A DNA stretch of 64,000 nucleotides from Nonomuraea sp. SBT364 (lineage in GTDB: Bacteria; Actinomycetota; Actinomycetes; Streptosporangiales; Streptosporangiaceae), in assembly GCF_001083785.1 (NCBI RefSeq), contig NZ_LAVL01000003.1, positions 62,001 to 126,000 of the forward strand. The letters are read 5' to 3'. The position numbers were made by a program, and so were the translations under genes. Shown here in pieces: positions 56,243 through 64,000 of the stretch. How positions within the stretch are numbered: position 1 is the stretch's first letter; every line of letters begins with the position of its first letter. Under the pieces are notes generated by a model. It was not told where the DNA came from, ran no database searches, and saw only the letters and a list, made by a program, of their open reading frames with translations.

Positions 56243-57489
56243 GCCGCCGCCCAGGCGCGGAAGCGGAGGGCGGCCAGGCTGTGGCGGCCGAAGGGGCGCA
56301 GGCCGTAGCGGTGGTGGAGCTGCCAGAGCGGCAGGGCGTTCTTGACCAGCAGCCCGCCCGCCCAGCCGAGCGCCGCGCCGAGCGCGCCGTGGGCCGGGAT
56401 GAGCGCCAGGTCCAGCAGCACCGTGACGCCGATCGCGGCCAGCAGGTTGAGCAGGCTGCCGGTGGTGTGCCCGGCGGCGGTCAGCACGACGTCGACCATG
56501 CCGCACGCCGTGGCCGCCATCATGGCTGCCGCGAGCACCAGGGCCACCGGCGCGGCGGTGTCGTAGCCGGCGCCGAACAGGTCCAGCAGCCAGGGCGCGA
56601 GCGCGGCGTAGCCGAGCCAGACGGGCCACGTCAGCAGCACCAGCCACATGGTCGTGACCTGGTAGAGCTCCCTGGCCCGCACCAGGTCGCCCTCGGCGAG
56701 CGCGGTCACCAGGCGGGGCTGCACGGCACGCGAGAGGCCCTGGTTGGCGAGCTGGCCCACGATCTTGAACCGGGTGGCGGCGGTGTAGACGGCCGCCTGC
56801 ACGGGCCCGCCGAGCACGGCCACGAGCACGATGTCGAGCCGCTGGAACACGGCCTGGATGGCGCCCGCCGCCGACCGGGGCGCGGTGTGCCGCCACAGGT
56901 CGCGGCCCGTCCCCGGCAGGTACGGCGCCCTGGGCGCCCGCCCGCGCAGCGCCAGCCCCGCCAGCACGGCCACGAGCAGGTACGGCGCCGCCCAGGCGAG
57001 AGGCAGCGCGGAGGCGTACGTGAAGGCCGCGGCCGTGACCAGGACGAGCTGGCCCACCGGCAGCACGATCCCGTCGAGCAGCACCGTGGGCCGCATGGCC
57101 CCGAACCCGCGGGTGGCCGCGAGCAGCACGTCGGCCAGCGCCATCGCCGGCAGCGCCCAGGCCAGCGGCCCGAGCTGCGGGTACAGGACCAGCCCGGCGC
57201 CCGAGGCGGCCACCACGACGGGCACCACGGCCGCCCGGACATAGCCGGAGACGCCCAGGTAGCCATATGTCCCGGCCCGCGCGATGAAGTAGACCAGCCC
57301 GTTCCCCGCGTCCAGCTTGGCCACCCCGGCCGCCATCAACGCCAGCGCGGTGACCATGAAGAACTCTCCGGCCCGCGCCGGGGGCAGCCCCCTGGTCACC
57401 ACCACCACGAGCGCGAACTGGGCCAGCGCCCCCACCGCCGCCCCGGCCAGCCCGGCCGCCCCGCTGCGCGCCAGACCGGTCACCGCCAC
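56239..57489 (-). CDS. Polysaccharide flippase (Wzx/MOP superfamily)
   Basis: 416 residues, about 12 hydrophobic helices spaced along the whole length, with the Wzx-like N terminus GLARSGAAGLAGAAVGALAQ and FQRLDIVLVAVLGGP in the middle. It probably flips the undecaprenyl-PP-linked repeat unit to the outer face. GTG 57489 is given; GTG 57483 would give the GTGA overlap seen at other junctions of this operon. Confidence 0.88.
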   Translation of the reverse strand: MAVTGLARSGAAGLAGAAVGALAQFALVVVVTRGLPPARAGEFFMVTALALMAAGVAKLDAGNGLVYFIARAGTYGYLGVSGYVRAAVVPVVVAASGAGLVLYPQLGPLAWALPAMALADVLLAATRGFGAMRPTVLLDGIVLPVGQLVLVTAAAFTYASALPLAWAAPYLLVAVLAGLALRGRAPRAPYLPGTGRDLWRHTAPRSAAGAIQAVFQRLDIVLVAVLGGPVQAAVYTAATRFKIVGQLANQGLSRAVQPRLVTALAEGDLVRARELYQVTTMWLVLLTWPVWLGYAALAPWLLDLFGAGYDTAAPVALVLAAAMMAATACGMVDVVLTAAGHTTGSLLNLLAAIGVTVLLDLALIPAHGALGAALGWAGGLLVKNALPLWQLHHRYGLRPFGRHSLAALRFRAWAAA

Positions 57490-58331
57490 GAGGGCTCACC
57501 GCCCAGCCAGCGCACCAGCCGCGCGTCGTCCTCCTCGAAGCGGTCACGCAAAGCCCGCCGCACCGACTCGGGCAGCGGTCTCGGCAGCGCCCGCCCGTTG
57601 TGCCGCTCGAACGCCGGATAGCCGATCCGGGGCACCCCCAGGAAGTCCAGCACCCGGTCGTAGGCCTGCTCGGGCGCGGCGAAGAACCGGTGACTGTCGA
57701 GCACCAGGATCCGCTCCCGCCCGAACAGCGGCTCCAGCCGGTCGAGCTGCGCGGCGTAGCGGCCCCGCGCCAGGTAGGCGTGGTGCTGGTGCGAGTGGTG
57801 CACCGAGTGCGGCCGGGCCCGCAGGCTCTCCTCGGCCCCGGCCAGCCGGGTGTCCTCCAGTTCGAGCGCGTACTCGAAGCTGGACTCGGTCTCGTACCCC
57901 CGGGCCAGCTCGTGGGCGTGCGCCGAGCACGCCCGCTCGACGGGATCGCGCACGAGCACGATCAGCTTGACCCCCGGCAGGTCGGCCGCGATCCGCTCGC
58001 CGGCCAGCGGATGGAACAGGTAGTAGGGCGACGACTCGAACGCCTGGGGCCGCGCCCCGAACCGCCGGGTCAGCAGCGAGGTGCCCACGCGCAGCGGGAA
58101 GTGCCCCCGGTACCACGACAGCCCGCGCCAGTAGGCGGTGTCGAAGTAGTGCACCCCCTTGTGCAGCACCGGTTTGAGCAGCAGCGGGTGCTGCGCCAGC
58201 GCCCGGTAGAGCGAGGTGGTGCCGCACCGCTGCGCCCCGCTGATGAGGAACGACGGCAGGACCCGGGCTCCCGCGGTGAGCCGTCCGGCGCCGCGTGACA
58301 CGGACAGCACCGGCTGCTTGATGGACTTCAC
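57480..58331 (-). CDS. PAPS-dependent sulfotransferase (3)
   Basis: 283 residues. ISGAQRCGTTSLYRALAQHP (about 31-50) is the phosphosulfate loop with Cys in place of the usual Ser, KGVHYFD is typical of heparan/N-deacetylase-type sulfotransferases, VLVRDPVERACSAHAHE the 3'-phosphate site and YAAQLDRLEPLFGRERILVL a conserved later motif. This pattern is close to the carbohydrate (heparan-like) Sulfotransfer_1 group. GTG 58331 overlaps the previous stop (GTGA). Confidence 0.92.
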   Translation of the reverse strand: MKSIKQPVLSVSRGAGRLTAGARVLPSFLISGAQRCGTTSLYRALAQHPLLLKPVLHKGVHYFDTAYWRGLSWYRGHFPLRVGTSLLTRRFGARPQAFESSPYYLFHPLAGERIAADLPGVKLIVLVRDPVERACSAHAHELARGYETESSFEYALELEDTRLAGAEESLRARPHSVHHSHQHHAYLARGRYAAQLDRLEPLFGRERILVLDSHRFFAAPEQAYDRVLDFLGVPRIGYPAFERHNGRALPRPLPESVRRALRDRFEEDDARLVRWLGGEPSWR

Positions 58332-59218
58332 AGGATCGGCTCCTCGTGGTCGATGAGCGGGCTGAGCCAGCGGTCCGGCGGCCCGAGCGGCTCGTGTCCG
58401 TCGGCGGCGTGCCGGTCGGCCAGCGCGACGAGGTAGAGCAGCGCCGTCCGCCTGGCCTGGGCGGCCGACAGCCCGTAGGGCGCCAGCACCCGCAGTGCCT
58501 GGGCGAGGCAGGCGCGAGCCGCGGTCGCCGGGTTCATCCGCCGCAGTGCCCGCTGGAAGAAGTGGTGCACCGCGTCGAACCCGTGCGGGACGCCGGTCGC
58601 GTAGCGCTCCCAGTCCCACACGAGCAGCCGCCCGTCGGCGGCGGGCGCCATGTTCCACGGCGACAGGTCGCCGTGCCAGGCGCCGTCGCCGGTGGCGGCG
58701 ATCTCCTTGACGGCGCGGACGAGCAGCGCCTCCGGCACCCGGCCGTGCCGTACGGGCAGCGGTGACAGCGCGAGCACGCCGAGCCCGCGCCACGTGCCGT
58801 GGTGGAGCACGGTGGGCACGACGACGCTCTTGAGCGGCTGGTCGGCGAGTCGGCCGAGGACGGCGGCCTCGTTGTCGACCAGCGCGCGCGCCCGTTCGGT
58901 GTCGCCGATCTTCACGTACGCCAGCCGTGACCCCGCCGAATAGGCCTCCAGGACCGGCTTGCGGTTGGCCCGGCGCGCGGGCCGCACGTGCAGGACGGTC
59001 TCGACAGGCGCGCCGAACACCTCGCCCAGATGGGCGTCGATCGACCCTTCGGCGGACAGCATCACCCGCGGCCCCGGATGCCACCACCGGCGCGGCGCCA
59101 GCCGCCGGGGCAGGTACGGATGGGGCAGCACCGTGTACGGGCGCGGCGATCCGGAGCCCGGGTAGAGCAGGTCGAGGGTGTCGCCGAGATAGCGCAGCCG
59201 GATCCTATGGTCGTGCAT
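58328..59218 (-). CDS. APH-fold kinase-like protein
   Basis: 296 residues. The kinase-like catalytic site AWHGDLSPWNMAP (about 179-191) and metal-binding VWDWERYATGVPHGFD match aminoglycoside/choline-kinase-type phosphotransferases; the N lobe has AYVKIGDTE. Set inside a polysaccharide operon, it may phosphorylate a sugar or glycolipid; resistance is not implied. ATG 59218 overlaps the ligase-like gene by 14 bp. Confidence 0.82.
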   Translation of the reverse strand: MHDHRIRLRYLGDTLDLLYPGSGSPRPYTVLPHPYLPRRLAPRRWWHPGPRVMLSAEGSIDAHLGEVFGAPVETVLHVRPARRANRKPVLEAYSAGSRLAYVKIGDTERARALVDNEAAVLGRLADQPLKSVVVPTVLHHGTWRGLGVLALSPLPVRHGRVPEALLVRAVKEIAATGDGAWHGDLSPWNMAPAADGRLLVWDWERYATGVPHGFDAVHHFFQRALRRMNPATAARACLAQALRVLAPYGLSAAQARRTALLYLVALADRHAADGHEPLGPPDRWLSPLIDHEEPIL

Positions 59219-60482
59219 GCGTGTTCCTCCACAGGAGGGCGAACGAGACGAAGTAGAGGCTCAGCGGCGTGACCAGCCCGTCGTAGACGAACATGTAGAG
59301 CAGCACCAGGCACATCACCAGCACGCCGGCCAGCCCGATCGGCGACCGGTCGGACCAGTGGCGGCGGATCGCCCCGGCGAAGAACGCCACGTAGAGCACG
59401 GCCCCGGTGAACCCCTGGGTGATGATCAGCAGCCAGAGCTGCCCGTCGGCGCCCAGCGGCGGATGGCCGCAGCCCGCGCACCAGCCGGTCTTGCCGGTCG
59501 TGATCGTGCGATGGTTGCCCATGGCGTTGCGGGTGTTGCCGTAGCCGGCGATGGGGGAGTGGGTGGCGGCGTCGATCGTGGCCGACACGGTGAAGGCGCG
59601 GATGTCGTTGGAGTGCGGATTGTCCAGCCGCTGGCTGACGAGCCCTGCCAGCGGGCTGAGCGCGAACACCAGCGCCGCCGTGGCCGCCCCGGCGCACAGC
59701 GCGATCCTGGTCCGGCCGCCCACCCGCACGATCAGGTAGGCCACGGCCAGCCCGAGCCCGATCCACAGGCCGCGGTTGAGCGAGTAGACGATCGGCACGG
59801 CGGCCAGCGCGACCAGCACCACGGCCGTCACCCGGCGGCGCCGCGAGCCGTACACCCACCAGCCGACCACGAACCAGATCAGCAGCACCGACACGTTGCT
59901 GCCCCAGGCGTTGGCCCACTCGTACGGGGCCTCCGGGCGCGGCATGGAGTAGCCGAGCACCTTCTGCGTCTGGGAGGCCGTCGGATGGATGAGGTTCTGC
60001 ACGAACGGGTTGTCGGCCAGCCAGCCCGGCAGCACCATCTCCACCGGCGAGGTGAAGGAGAACCCGGGCGCGAGCAGCCCGAGCAGCCCGCCCGCCACGG
60101 TCGTCACGAACAGCACGCCGAGCATCCGCACCAGCCGCAGCTGCGGCAGCTCCCGCTCGGTGAGGTTGCCCAGGTAGAGCACCATGATCATGAGCGCCAG
60201 GTAGAGCGCCAGCCGCATCCCGTAGGCGACCAGCCGGCCGGCGCCGAGCTCGCCGTAGGTGCCGGGCGGCATCTCGCCCAGCATCAGCGCGCTCACCAGG
60301 TAGCCGGCGATCAGCAGCGCCCACAGCCCGAACCCGCGCGGCACCCGGACCGGCCGCCGCCGCCACAGGATGACCGCCATGGGCACGGCCAGCACGACCA
60401 CCGACAGCCCGCCGAAGCCGAGCGCCCACCAGAGCGGATAGCCGAGCAGGAACGCGCCGACGGGCCAGGCGGGCCCTCTCAC
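59205..60482 (-). CDS. O-antigen ligase/polymerase-like membrane protein
   Basis: 425 residues, about 10-12 membrane helices. A large extracytoplasmic loop between about 160 and 235 and the Wzy/WaaL-like segment near VYSLNRGLWIGLGLAVAYL and HSPIAGYGNTRN (about 300-315) are typical of this superfamily. It probably polymerises or ligates the flipped units. GTG 60482 overlaps the Wzz-like stop as GTGA. Confidence 0.88.
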   Translation of the reverse strand: MRGPAWPVGAFLLGYPLWWALGFGGLSVVVLAVPMAVILWRRRPVRVPRGFGLWALLIAGYLVSALMLGEMPPGTYGELGAGRLVAYGMRLALYLALMIMVLYLGNLTERELPQLRLVRMLGVLFVTTVAGGLLGLLAPGFSFTSPVEMVLPGWLADNPFVQNLIHPTASQTQKVLGYSMPRPEAPYEWANAWGSNVSVLLIWFVVGWWVYGSRRRRVTAVVLVALAAVPIVYSLNRGLWIGLGLAVAYLIVRVGGRTRIALCAGAATAALVFALSPLAGLVSQRLDNPHSNDIRAFTVSATIDAATHSPIAGYGNTRNAMGNHRTITTGKTGWCAGCGHPPLGADGQLWLLIITQGFTGAVLYVAFFAGAIRRHWSDRSPIGLAGVLVMCLVLLYMFVYDGLVTPLSLYFVSFALLWRNTHARP

Positions 60483-61753
60483 GTCGGCTTGCCCAGCGTG
60501 TTCATCGGGGTGGTCAGGGCGCCGCCCTCGGTCAGCTCGCCGCTCGCGACGAGCTTGCCGAGCGTGTTGGGCCGGCGCGTGTCGGGCGCCGGCGCGGGCG
60601 TCAGGTCCGTCGTCGTCACCGCGCCGATGACGGGCACGCCGTGCCGGTCGAGCTGTCGTACGGTGGCCGCGACCCGTTCGGCGGTGGCCTCGCCCAGCCC
60701 GATGAGCAGCACCGCGGCGTCGGCCCTGCCGAGGTCGCCCACCTCGGCGCCGTTGAGCACCGACAGCGGGGCGCTGGCGGCCAGCGGCGCGATCACGGAC
60801 GCCGTGCCGAGCTCGGCCGGCACGGCCCTGACCAGGAGCCACTTGCCCGGGCACGCCGCGACGACGGCGGTGATCAGCTCGGCCGGCCGGGCCAGGTCGG
60901 CCAGCGCGGGCAGCCCGGTCAGCCGTTCGACGTCGGCGGCGGTGCGCAGCCGGGTGTCGAGCCGGTCGCGCACGCTCGCCGCGCCGGCTCCGGTGAGCAG
61001 CCCGGCCACGAGCCCGGAGGCCAGGTAGAGCGGCAGGCTGGGCGAGCTGGGCTCCAGCGGCGGCTCGGCCCGGCTGATGACCGAGCCGGGGGTCACCGGG
61101 ACCGTCTTGAGCGCGTCGTACTTGAGCGTGAGGCTGTTGACCTGCCGGTTGAGCACGCCCTGCCGGTGGGCCGCGAGCGCGTGCTCGGCGGTGCCCCTGC
61201 GCAGCTCGCCGAGTTGCCCGATGACCTCGCCGAGGGCGGTGTTGACCTGCTTGAGCTTGGCGAGGATGAGCTTCTGCTGGGCGGTGATGGCGGCCTGCGC
61301 GCTGTCGGCGCGGTTGGCCAGGTAGGCCTCGGCGTAGGCGCGTGACTGGGCGGCGGCGGTGGCCGGGTCGGGCGCGGTGACGGACATGAGCAGGACCGCC
61401 GAGTTGGGCGGCACCGTGACCTCGACGGGCTCCGGCTCGGTGACCTTCGCGGCTTTCGCGGCCGCCGCCGCGACGACGGCGGACCGGGCGATCTGCGCCT
61501 CGGTGTCGAGGTTGAGCTGCTCGCGCTGCCTGCTGGTCACCTGGTTGCCCTGCTCGGGCACGCCCACCGGGGTGACCAGCACCTGGGTGGTGGCCGTGTA
61601 GGCGGGCGGGGTGAGCCTCATGAGCGCCAGCCCCATCGTGCCGCCTGCCAGGAAGCAGCCCAGGAAGAGCAGCCAGCGCCTGCGGAGCAGCGAGAGGTGC
61701 TCGCCCAGATCGGTGCCGGAGCGGTGGGCCGGGCAGTCCGGCGTCGAGCTCAT
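60479..61753 (-). CDS. Wzz-type chain-length regulator without kinase P-loop
   Basis: 424 residues. Two membrane helices (about 28-47 and 243-263) bracket a periplasm-like coiled-coil domain, as in Wzz/YveK proteins. A cytosolic C-terminal part (about 270-424) resembles the BY-kinase Rossmann fold (LLVRAVPAELGTASV, AAVLLIGLGEATAERVAATV) but lacks Walker A and B and a Tyr cluster. It could be a degenerate regulator or need a separate kinase. First gene of the minus-strand operon. ATG 61753 with AGGGAGA upstream. Confidence 0.87.
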   Translation of the reverse strand: MSSTPDCPAHRSGTDLGEHLSLLRRRWLLFLGCFLAGGTMGLALMRLTPPAYTATTQVLVTPVGVPEQGNQVTSRQREQLNLDTEAQIARSAVVAAAAAKAAKVTEPEPVEVTVPPNSAVLLMSVTAPDPATAAAQSRAYAEAYLANRADSAQAAITAQQKLILAKLKQVNTALGEVIGQLGELRRGTAEHALAAHRQGVLNRQVNSLTLKYDALKTVPVTPGSVISRAEPPLEPSSPSLPLYLASGLVAGLLTGAGAASVRDRLDTRLRTAADVERLTGLPALADLARPAELITAVVAACPGKWLLVRAVPAELGTASVIAPLAASAPLSVLNGAEVGDLGRADAAVLLIGLGEATAERVAATVRQLDRHGVPVIGAVTTTDLTPAPAPDTRRPNTLGKLVASGELTEGGALTTPMNTLGKPT

Positions 61754-62036
61754 GAGGCGCGTCTCCCTGGAATGCTTGCGGATTGTCGCGCTTCTGCGAC
61801 TCTGCGTCACGTGCCGAGGTGTGCGCCCACTATAGGCGGGCCGGATATTACCCAGGTCGATTACCCAAGATTTTCTCCCGTACGGGCGACAATTCGTCCT
61901 TCTTTAACCCGCGATAAAGGGATTTGTGCGGCGGTCGTACCGGCTCTGATCTGCGGTCTCGGCTGACGTCCCGGCAAGGGCGTGGCATGGTTCAGGGTTG
62001 ACAGCGCGGGGGCTTGAATGAGGGGGGCGGGTCGTT
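61754..62036. promoter_or_regulatory. Divergent promoter region of the Wzz operon and lipoprotein gene
   Basis: 283 bp, more AT-rich than its surroundings. Seen: direct repeat ATTACCCA at 61847-61854 and 61860-61867 (13-bp period), inverted repeat CTTTA/TAAAG at 61902-61906 and 61915-61919, and TTGACA at 61998-62003 as a possible -35 box toward the lipoprotein gene. No gene recognised. Confidence 0.45.
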
Positions 62037-63107
62037 TTGCCGCATAATTCGCCACATATCATTGCGCGGGCTCTGGTGCCGGTCTTGGTCGTCGTGCTGT
62101 CCGCCTGTTCGGGGGTCGACGGGGCGCCGGTGTCGGCCAGGTCGAGCCTGCCGCCGGTCGTGGCGACCCCGCCCGAGTGCGCCGTCACCAGCCGGCTCAT
62201 CCCGTCCTGCGGCGCCTGGTGGGGGATCGCGCCGGAGATCTTCACCGGCGCGGGCGTGACCCGGGCGCTGGAGAGCGCCGAGGAGCGCATGGGCGCCAAG
62301 GCCGACATCCTGCACGTCTACCACCGGGGCAGGGAGCTGTTCCCGACCGACGAGGAGATCCGGCTCGCCCGCGACCCGGCCAGGCCCCGGCTGCTGCTCG
62401 TCAACTGGAAGCCGTCCTTCGGCCACACCTGGGCCGAGATCGCCGACGGGGCCATCGACTCCCGGATCGACCGGCTGGCCGGCTACCTGCGGCGGACCTT
62501 TCCCGAGCGGTTCTTCCTGACGATCCACCACGAGCCCGAGAACGACGTGCACGCCGCCACCGGCTCCGGCATGCGGGCCGCCGACTACGCCGAGATGTTC
62601 CGGCACGTCGTGCTCCGGCTGCGGGAGCGCGGGGTGAAGAACGCGGTCACCGTGATGACCTACATGGGCGCGCCCAACTGGGCGTCCAAGTCGTGGTTCG
62701 AGGAGCTCTACCCGGGTGACGACGTGGTCGACTGGGTGGCCATGGACCCCTACGCCGACGGCCGGGTGAACGACTTCGGCACGCTGGTCAACAAGATGCG
62801 CGACGACTTCGACGAGTGGCCCGGCTTCTACCGGTGGATGCAGTGGCGCTTTCCCGGCAAGCCGGTCATGGTGGCGGAGTGGGGGGTGTTCGAGCGGGCC
62901 GCCGACCCGGCGTTCAAGCGGGCGTTCTTCGAGTCGGTGCGCCGGCAGATCCGCCGCTACCCGCAGATCAAGGCGCTGGTCTACTTCGACTCGCCGCACG
63001 CCCCCCGGGGCAACACCAGCTTCGACACCGAGGCGACGGCCGACCGGGCGTTCAGCGAACTCGCGAGAGATCCGCACTTCCGCGCGACGCGCGTGCCGCG
63101 GCCCTGA
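62037..63107 (+). CDS. Lipoprotein, GH26-like beta-mannanase fold
   Basis: 356 residues. Lipobox LSAC after a hydrophobic signal segment (about 11-23). The TIM-barrel part carries FFLTIHHEPEND (candidate acid/base Glu) and VMVAEWGVFER (candidate nucleophile Glu), as in GH26 endo-mannanases. It may trim or release the cluster's polysaccharide at the cell surface. TTG 62037 is the only well-placed start, with GAGGGGGG upstream. The 3' end overlaps the convergent TSUP gene by 56 bp. Confidence 0.82.
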   Translation: MPHNSPHIIARALVPVLVVVLSACSGVDGAPVSARSSLPPVVATPPECAVTSRLIPSCGAWWGIAPEIFTGAGVTRALESAEERMGAKADILHVYHRGRELFPTDEEIRLARDPARPRLLLVNWKPSFGHTWAEIADGAIDSRIDRLAGYLRRTFPERFFLTIHHEPENDVHAATGSGMRAADYAEMFRHVVLRLRERGVKNAVTVMTYMGAPNWASKSWFEELYPGDDVVDWVAMDPYADGRVNDFGTLVNKMRDDFDEWPGFYRWMQWRFPGKPVMVAEWGVFERAADPAFKRAFFESVRRQIRRYPQIKALVYFDSPHAPRGNTSFDTEATADRAFSELARDPHFRATRVPRP

Positions 63108-63933
63108 CCCGCCACCGCCAGCCCGCCACCGTGACCACCGTGGCCGCCACGAGCGCCACCACGGTGACCGCGTTGGGGACGTCGAGCAGTTTCAGCGCCG
63201 AGGCGAGCAGCACGATCGCGAGCATCGCCCTGATGAGCCCGCCCGGCGCCCGGGAGGAGATCCGCGCGCCCAGGTAGACGCCCGGGATCGAGCCGATGAG
63301 CAGCGAGAGCGTGAGATCCGCCTGGAAGTCGCCGAACAGCAGGTGGCCGAGCGCCGCCGACACGACCAGCGGCACCGCCTGTACGAGGTCCGTGCCGACG
63401 AGCTGGTTGGCCTTGAGCGCCGGATAGAGCGCGATCAGCGCCACGATGATGAGCGACCCGGAGCCCACGGACGACACCCCGACGACCAGCCCGCCTACCA
63501 TACCGACCAGTAGGGTCGGTATTGGGCGCACGACGATCTCGCGGGCCTCCGCCGTGCCGCCCCGGTCGCCCAGCAGCGCCTTGGCGGCCAGCCCGGCGAC
63601 GGCCAGCAGCAGGGCGACGCCAAGTGCGTACTTGACCCCGTCGCCGACCGCGAACGCCCGCGCCAGGAAGACCCCGCAGAACGCGGTCGGCACCGAGCCC
63701 GCGCACAGCCAGCCGACCAGCTTCAGGTTGACCGTGCCCCGGCGCAGGTGGACGACGCTGCCGACCGGCTTCATCACCGCCGAGGCCACCAGGTCGCTGG
63801 AGACCGCGGCCAGCGGCGGGACGTTGAAGAACAGCATCATCATCGGCGTCATCAGCGCGCCGCCGCCCATGCCGGTGAGCCCGACGACGATCGCCACCAG
63901 GAAGGAACCGGCGATGAGCGGGAGGTCGATCAC
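63052..63933 (-). CDS. TauE/SafE (TSUP) family membrane transporter
   Basis: 293 residues, about eight helices. Typical duplicated family signatures: GLTGMGGGALMTPMM near the N terminus and GGLVVGVSSVGSGSLIIVAL in the second half. TSUP proteins export sulfite, sulfonates or other anions. Start GTG 63933 gives a GTGA overlap with the upstream gene; GTG 63942 is possible. Beside sulfate-activation and sulfotransferase genes, a sulfur-oxyanion substrate is plausible but not shown. Confidence 0.9.
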   Translation of the reverse strand: MIDLPLIAGSFLVAIVVGLTGMGGGALMTPMMMLFFNVPPLAAVSSDLVASAVMKPVGSVVHLRRGTVNLKLVGWLCAGSVPTAFCGVFLARAFAVGDGVKYALGVALLLAVAGLAAKALLGDRGGTAEAREIVVRPIPTLLVGMVGGLVVGVSSVGSGSLIIVALIALYPALKANQLVGTDLVQAVPLVVSAALGHLLFGDFQADLTLSLLIGSIPGVYLGARISSRAPGGLIRAMLAIVLLASALKLLDVPNAVTVVALVAATVVTVAGWRWRVRAAARASRGSADLSRVR

Positions 63934-64000
63934 CGCACCCACCCGCCGCCGCGCAGCGTGTCGAGCACCCGCCCGACGGCCGCCTCGATCGAGAGGTGCG
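63930..64000 (-). CDS. Clipped 3' end of an unknown gene (APS kinase candidate)
   Basis: The last 22 codons of a minus-strand gene read HLSIEAAVGRVLDTLR then GGGWVR and stop at 63930-63932. A terminal amphipathic helix of this sort is common in P-loop kinases such as CysC, and the cluster lacks a cysC otherwise, but 22 residues are too few for a firm call. It overlaps the TSUP start by 4 bp, so the two are coupled. Confidence 0.4.
   Translation of the reverse strand, partial: HLSIEAAVGRVLDTLRGGGWVR

Noticed and set aside
58328..59218. Aminoglycoside resistance gene
   Set aside because: The fold motifs are shared by many small-molecule kinases; the operon context is polysaccharide synthesis.

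Overview
High-G+C (about 70%) actinobacterial chromosome. The order of core genes (rsmI, pmt, metG, tatD, rpf, ksgA, ispE; then tRNA-Gln, glmU, prs, rplY, pth), the many GTG starts, the SARP/AfsR-type regulator and the dense MarR/TetR/XRE regulators suggest a filamentous actinomycete, perhaps of the Streptosporangiaceae type. The genus is inferred and not proven. I saw no transposase, integrase, phage gene or CRISPR array.

Layout. 1-10 kb is accessory: the 3' end of an unknown protein, a Nudix hydrolase, a DoxX-like protein beside a MarR regulator, an unknown polytopic membrane protein, an XRE/MmyB-type regulator with an SDR oxidoreductase, a methyltransferase divergent from a MerR regulator without a normal start codon, and two unknown soluble proteins. 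10-17 kb holds protein O-mannosylation-type genes: two inverted pmt paralogues around rsmI, a third GT-C membrane transferase and a polyprenyl-phosphate-sugar-synthase-like GT2. 17-35 kb is the metG-tatD-rpf-ksgA-ispE-ABC-F core line, with inserted accessory genes (FAD monooxygenase, AfsR-like regulator, MBL hydrolase plus TetR, FG-GAP protein plus Ser/Thr kinase, NlpC/P60 protein, arginase-family protein). 35-36 kb is an 840-bp gene-free tract of tandem repeats. 36-44 kb has a tamR/tam-like pair, a VOC protein, a CYTH-CHAD protein, mutT1-ppk, and a desaturase with a TetR regulator that carries an unusual coiled-coil tail. 44-48 kb is tRNA-Gln(UUG), glmU, prs, rplY and pth.

48-64 kb is the most interesting part. 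It is a cluster for making, and probably sulfating, a surface or exo-polysaccharide. A polyprenyl-phosphate sugar-1-phosphate transferase is translationally linked to cysQ (PAP phosphatase) and followed by cysD and cysN (ATP sulfurylase, making APS). Then come three distinct sulfotransferases, a GT2, a WecG/TagA/CpsF transferase, a flippase, an O-antigen-ligase/polymerase-like protein, a Wzz-like protein without a kinase P-loop, an APH-fold kinase-like protein, a GH26-like lipoprotein and a TauE/SafE exporter. The clipped gene at the right edge could be an APS kinase. Lipid-linked priming, sulfate activation, PAPS-dependent sulfation and PAP recycling would thus sit next to Wzx/Wzy-type export.

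Regulatory sites visible in the sequence are inverted repeats between divergent genes at 1.2, 2.2, 23.9 and 36.35 kb, others upstream of the desaturase (43.9 kb) and the EPS priming gene (48.1 kb), two DnaA-box matches at 30.25 kb, a folded leader before rplY, and five intrinsic-terminator hairpins.
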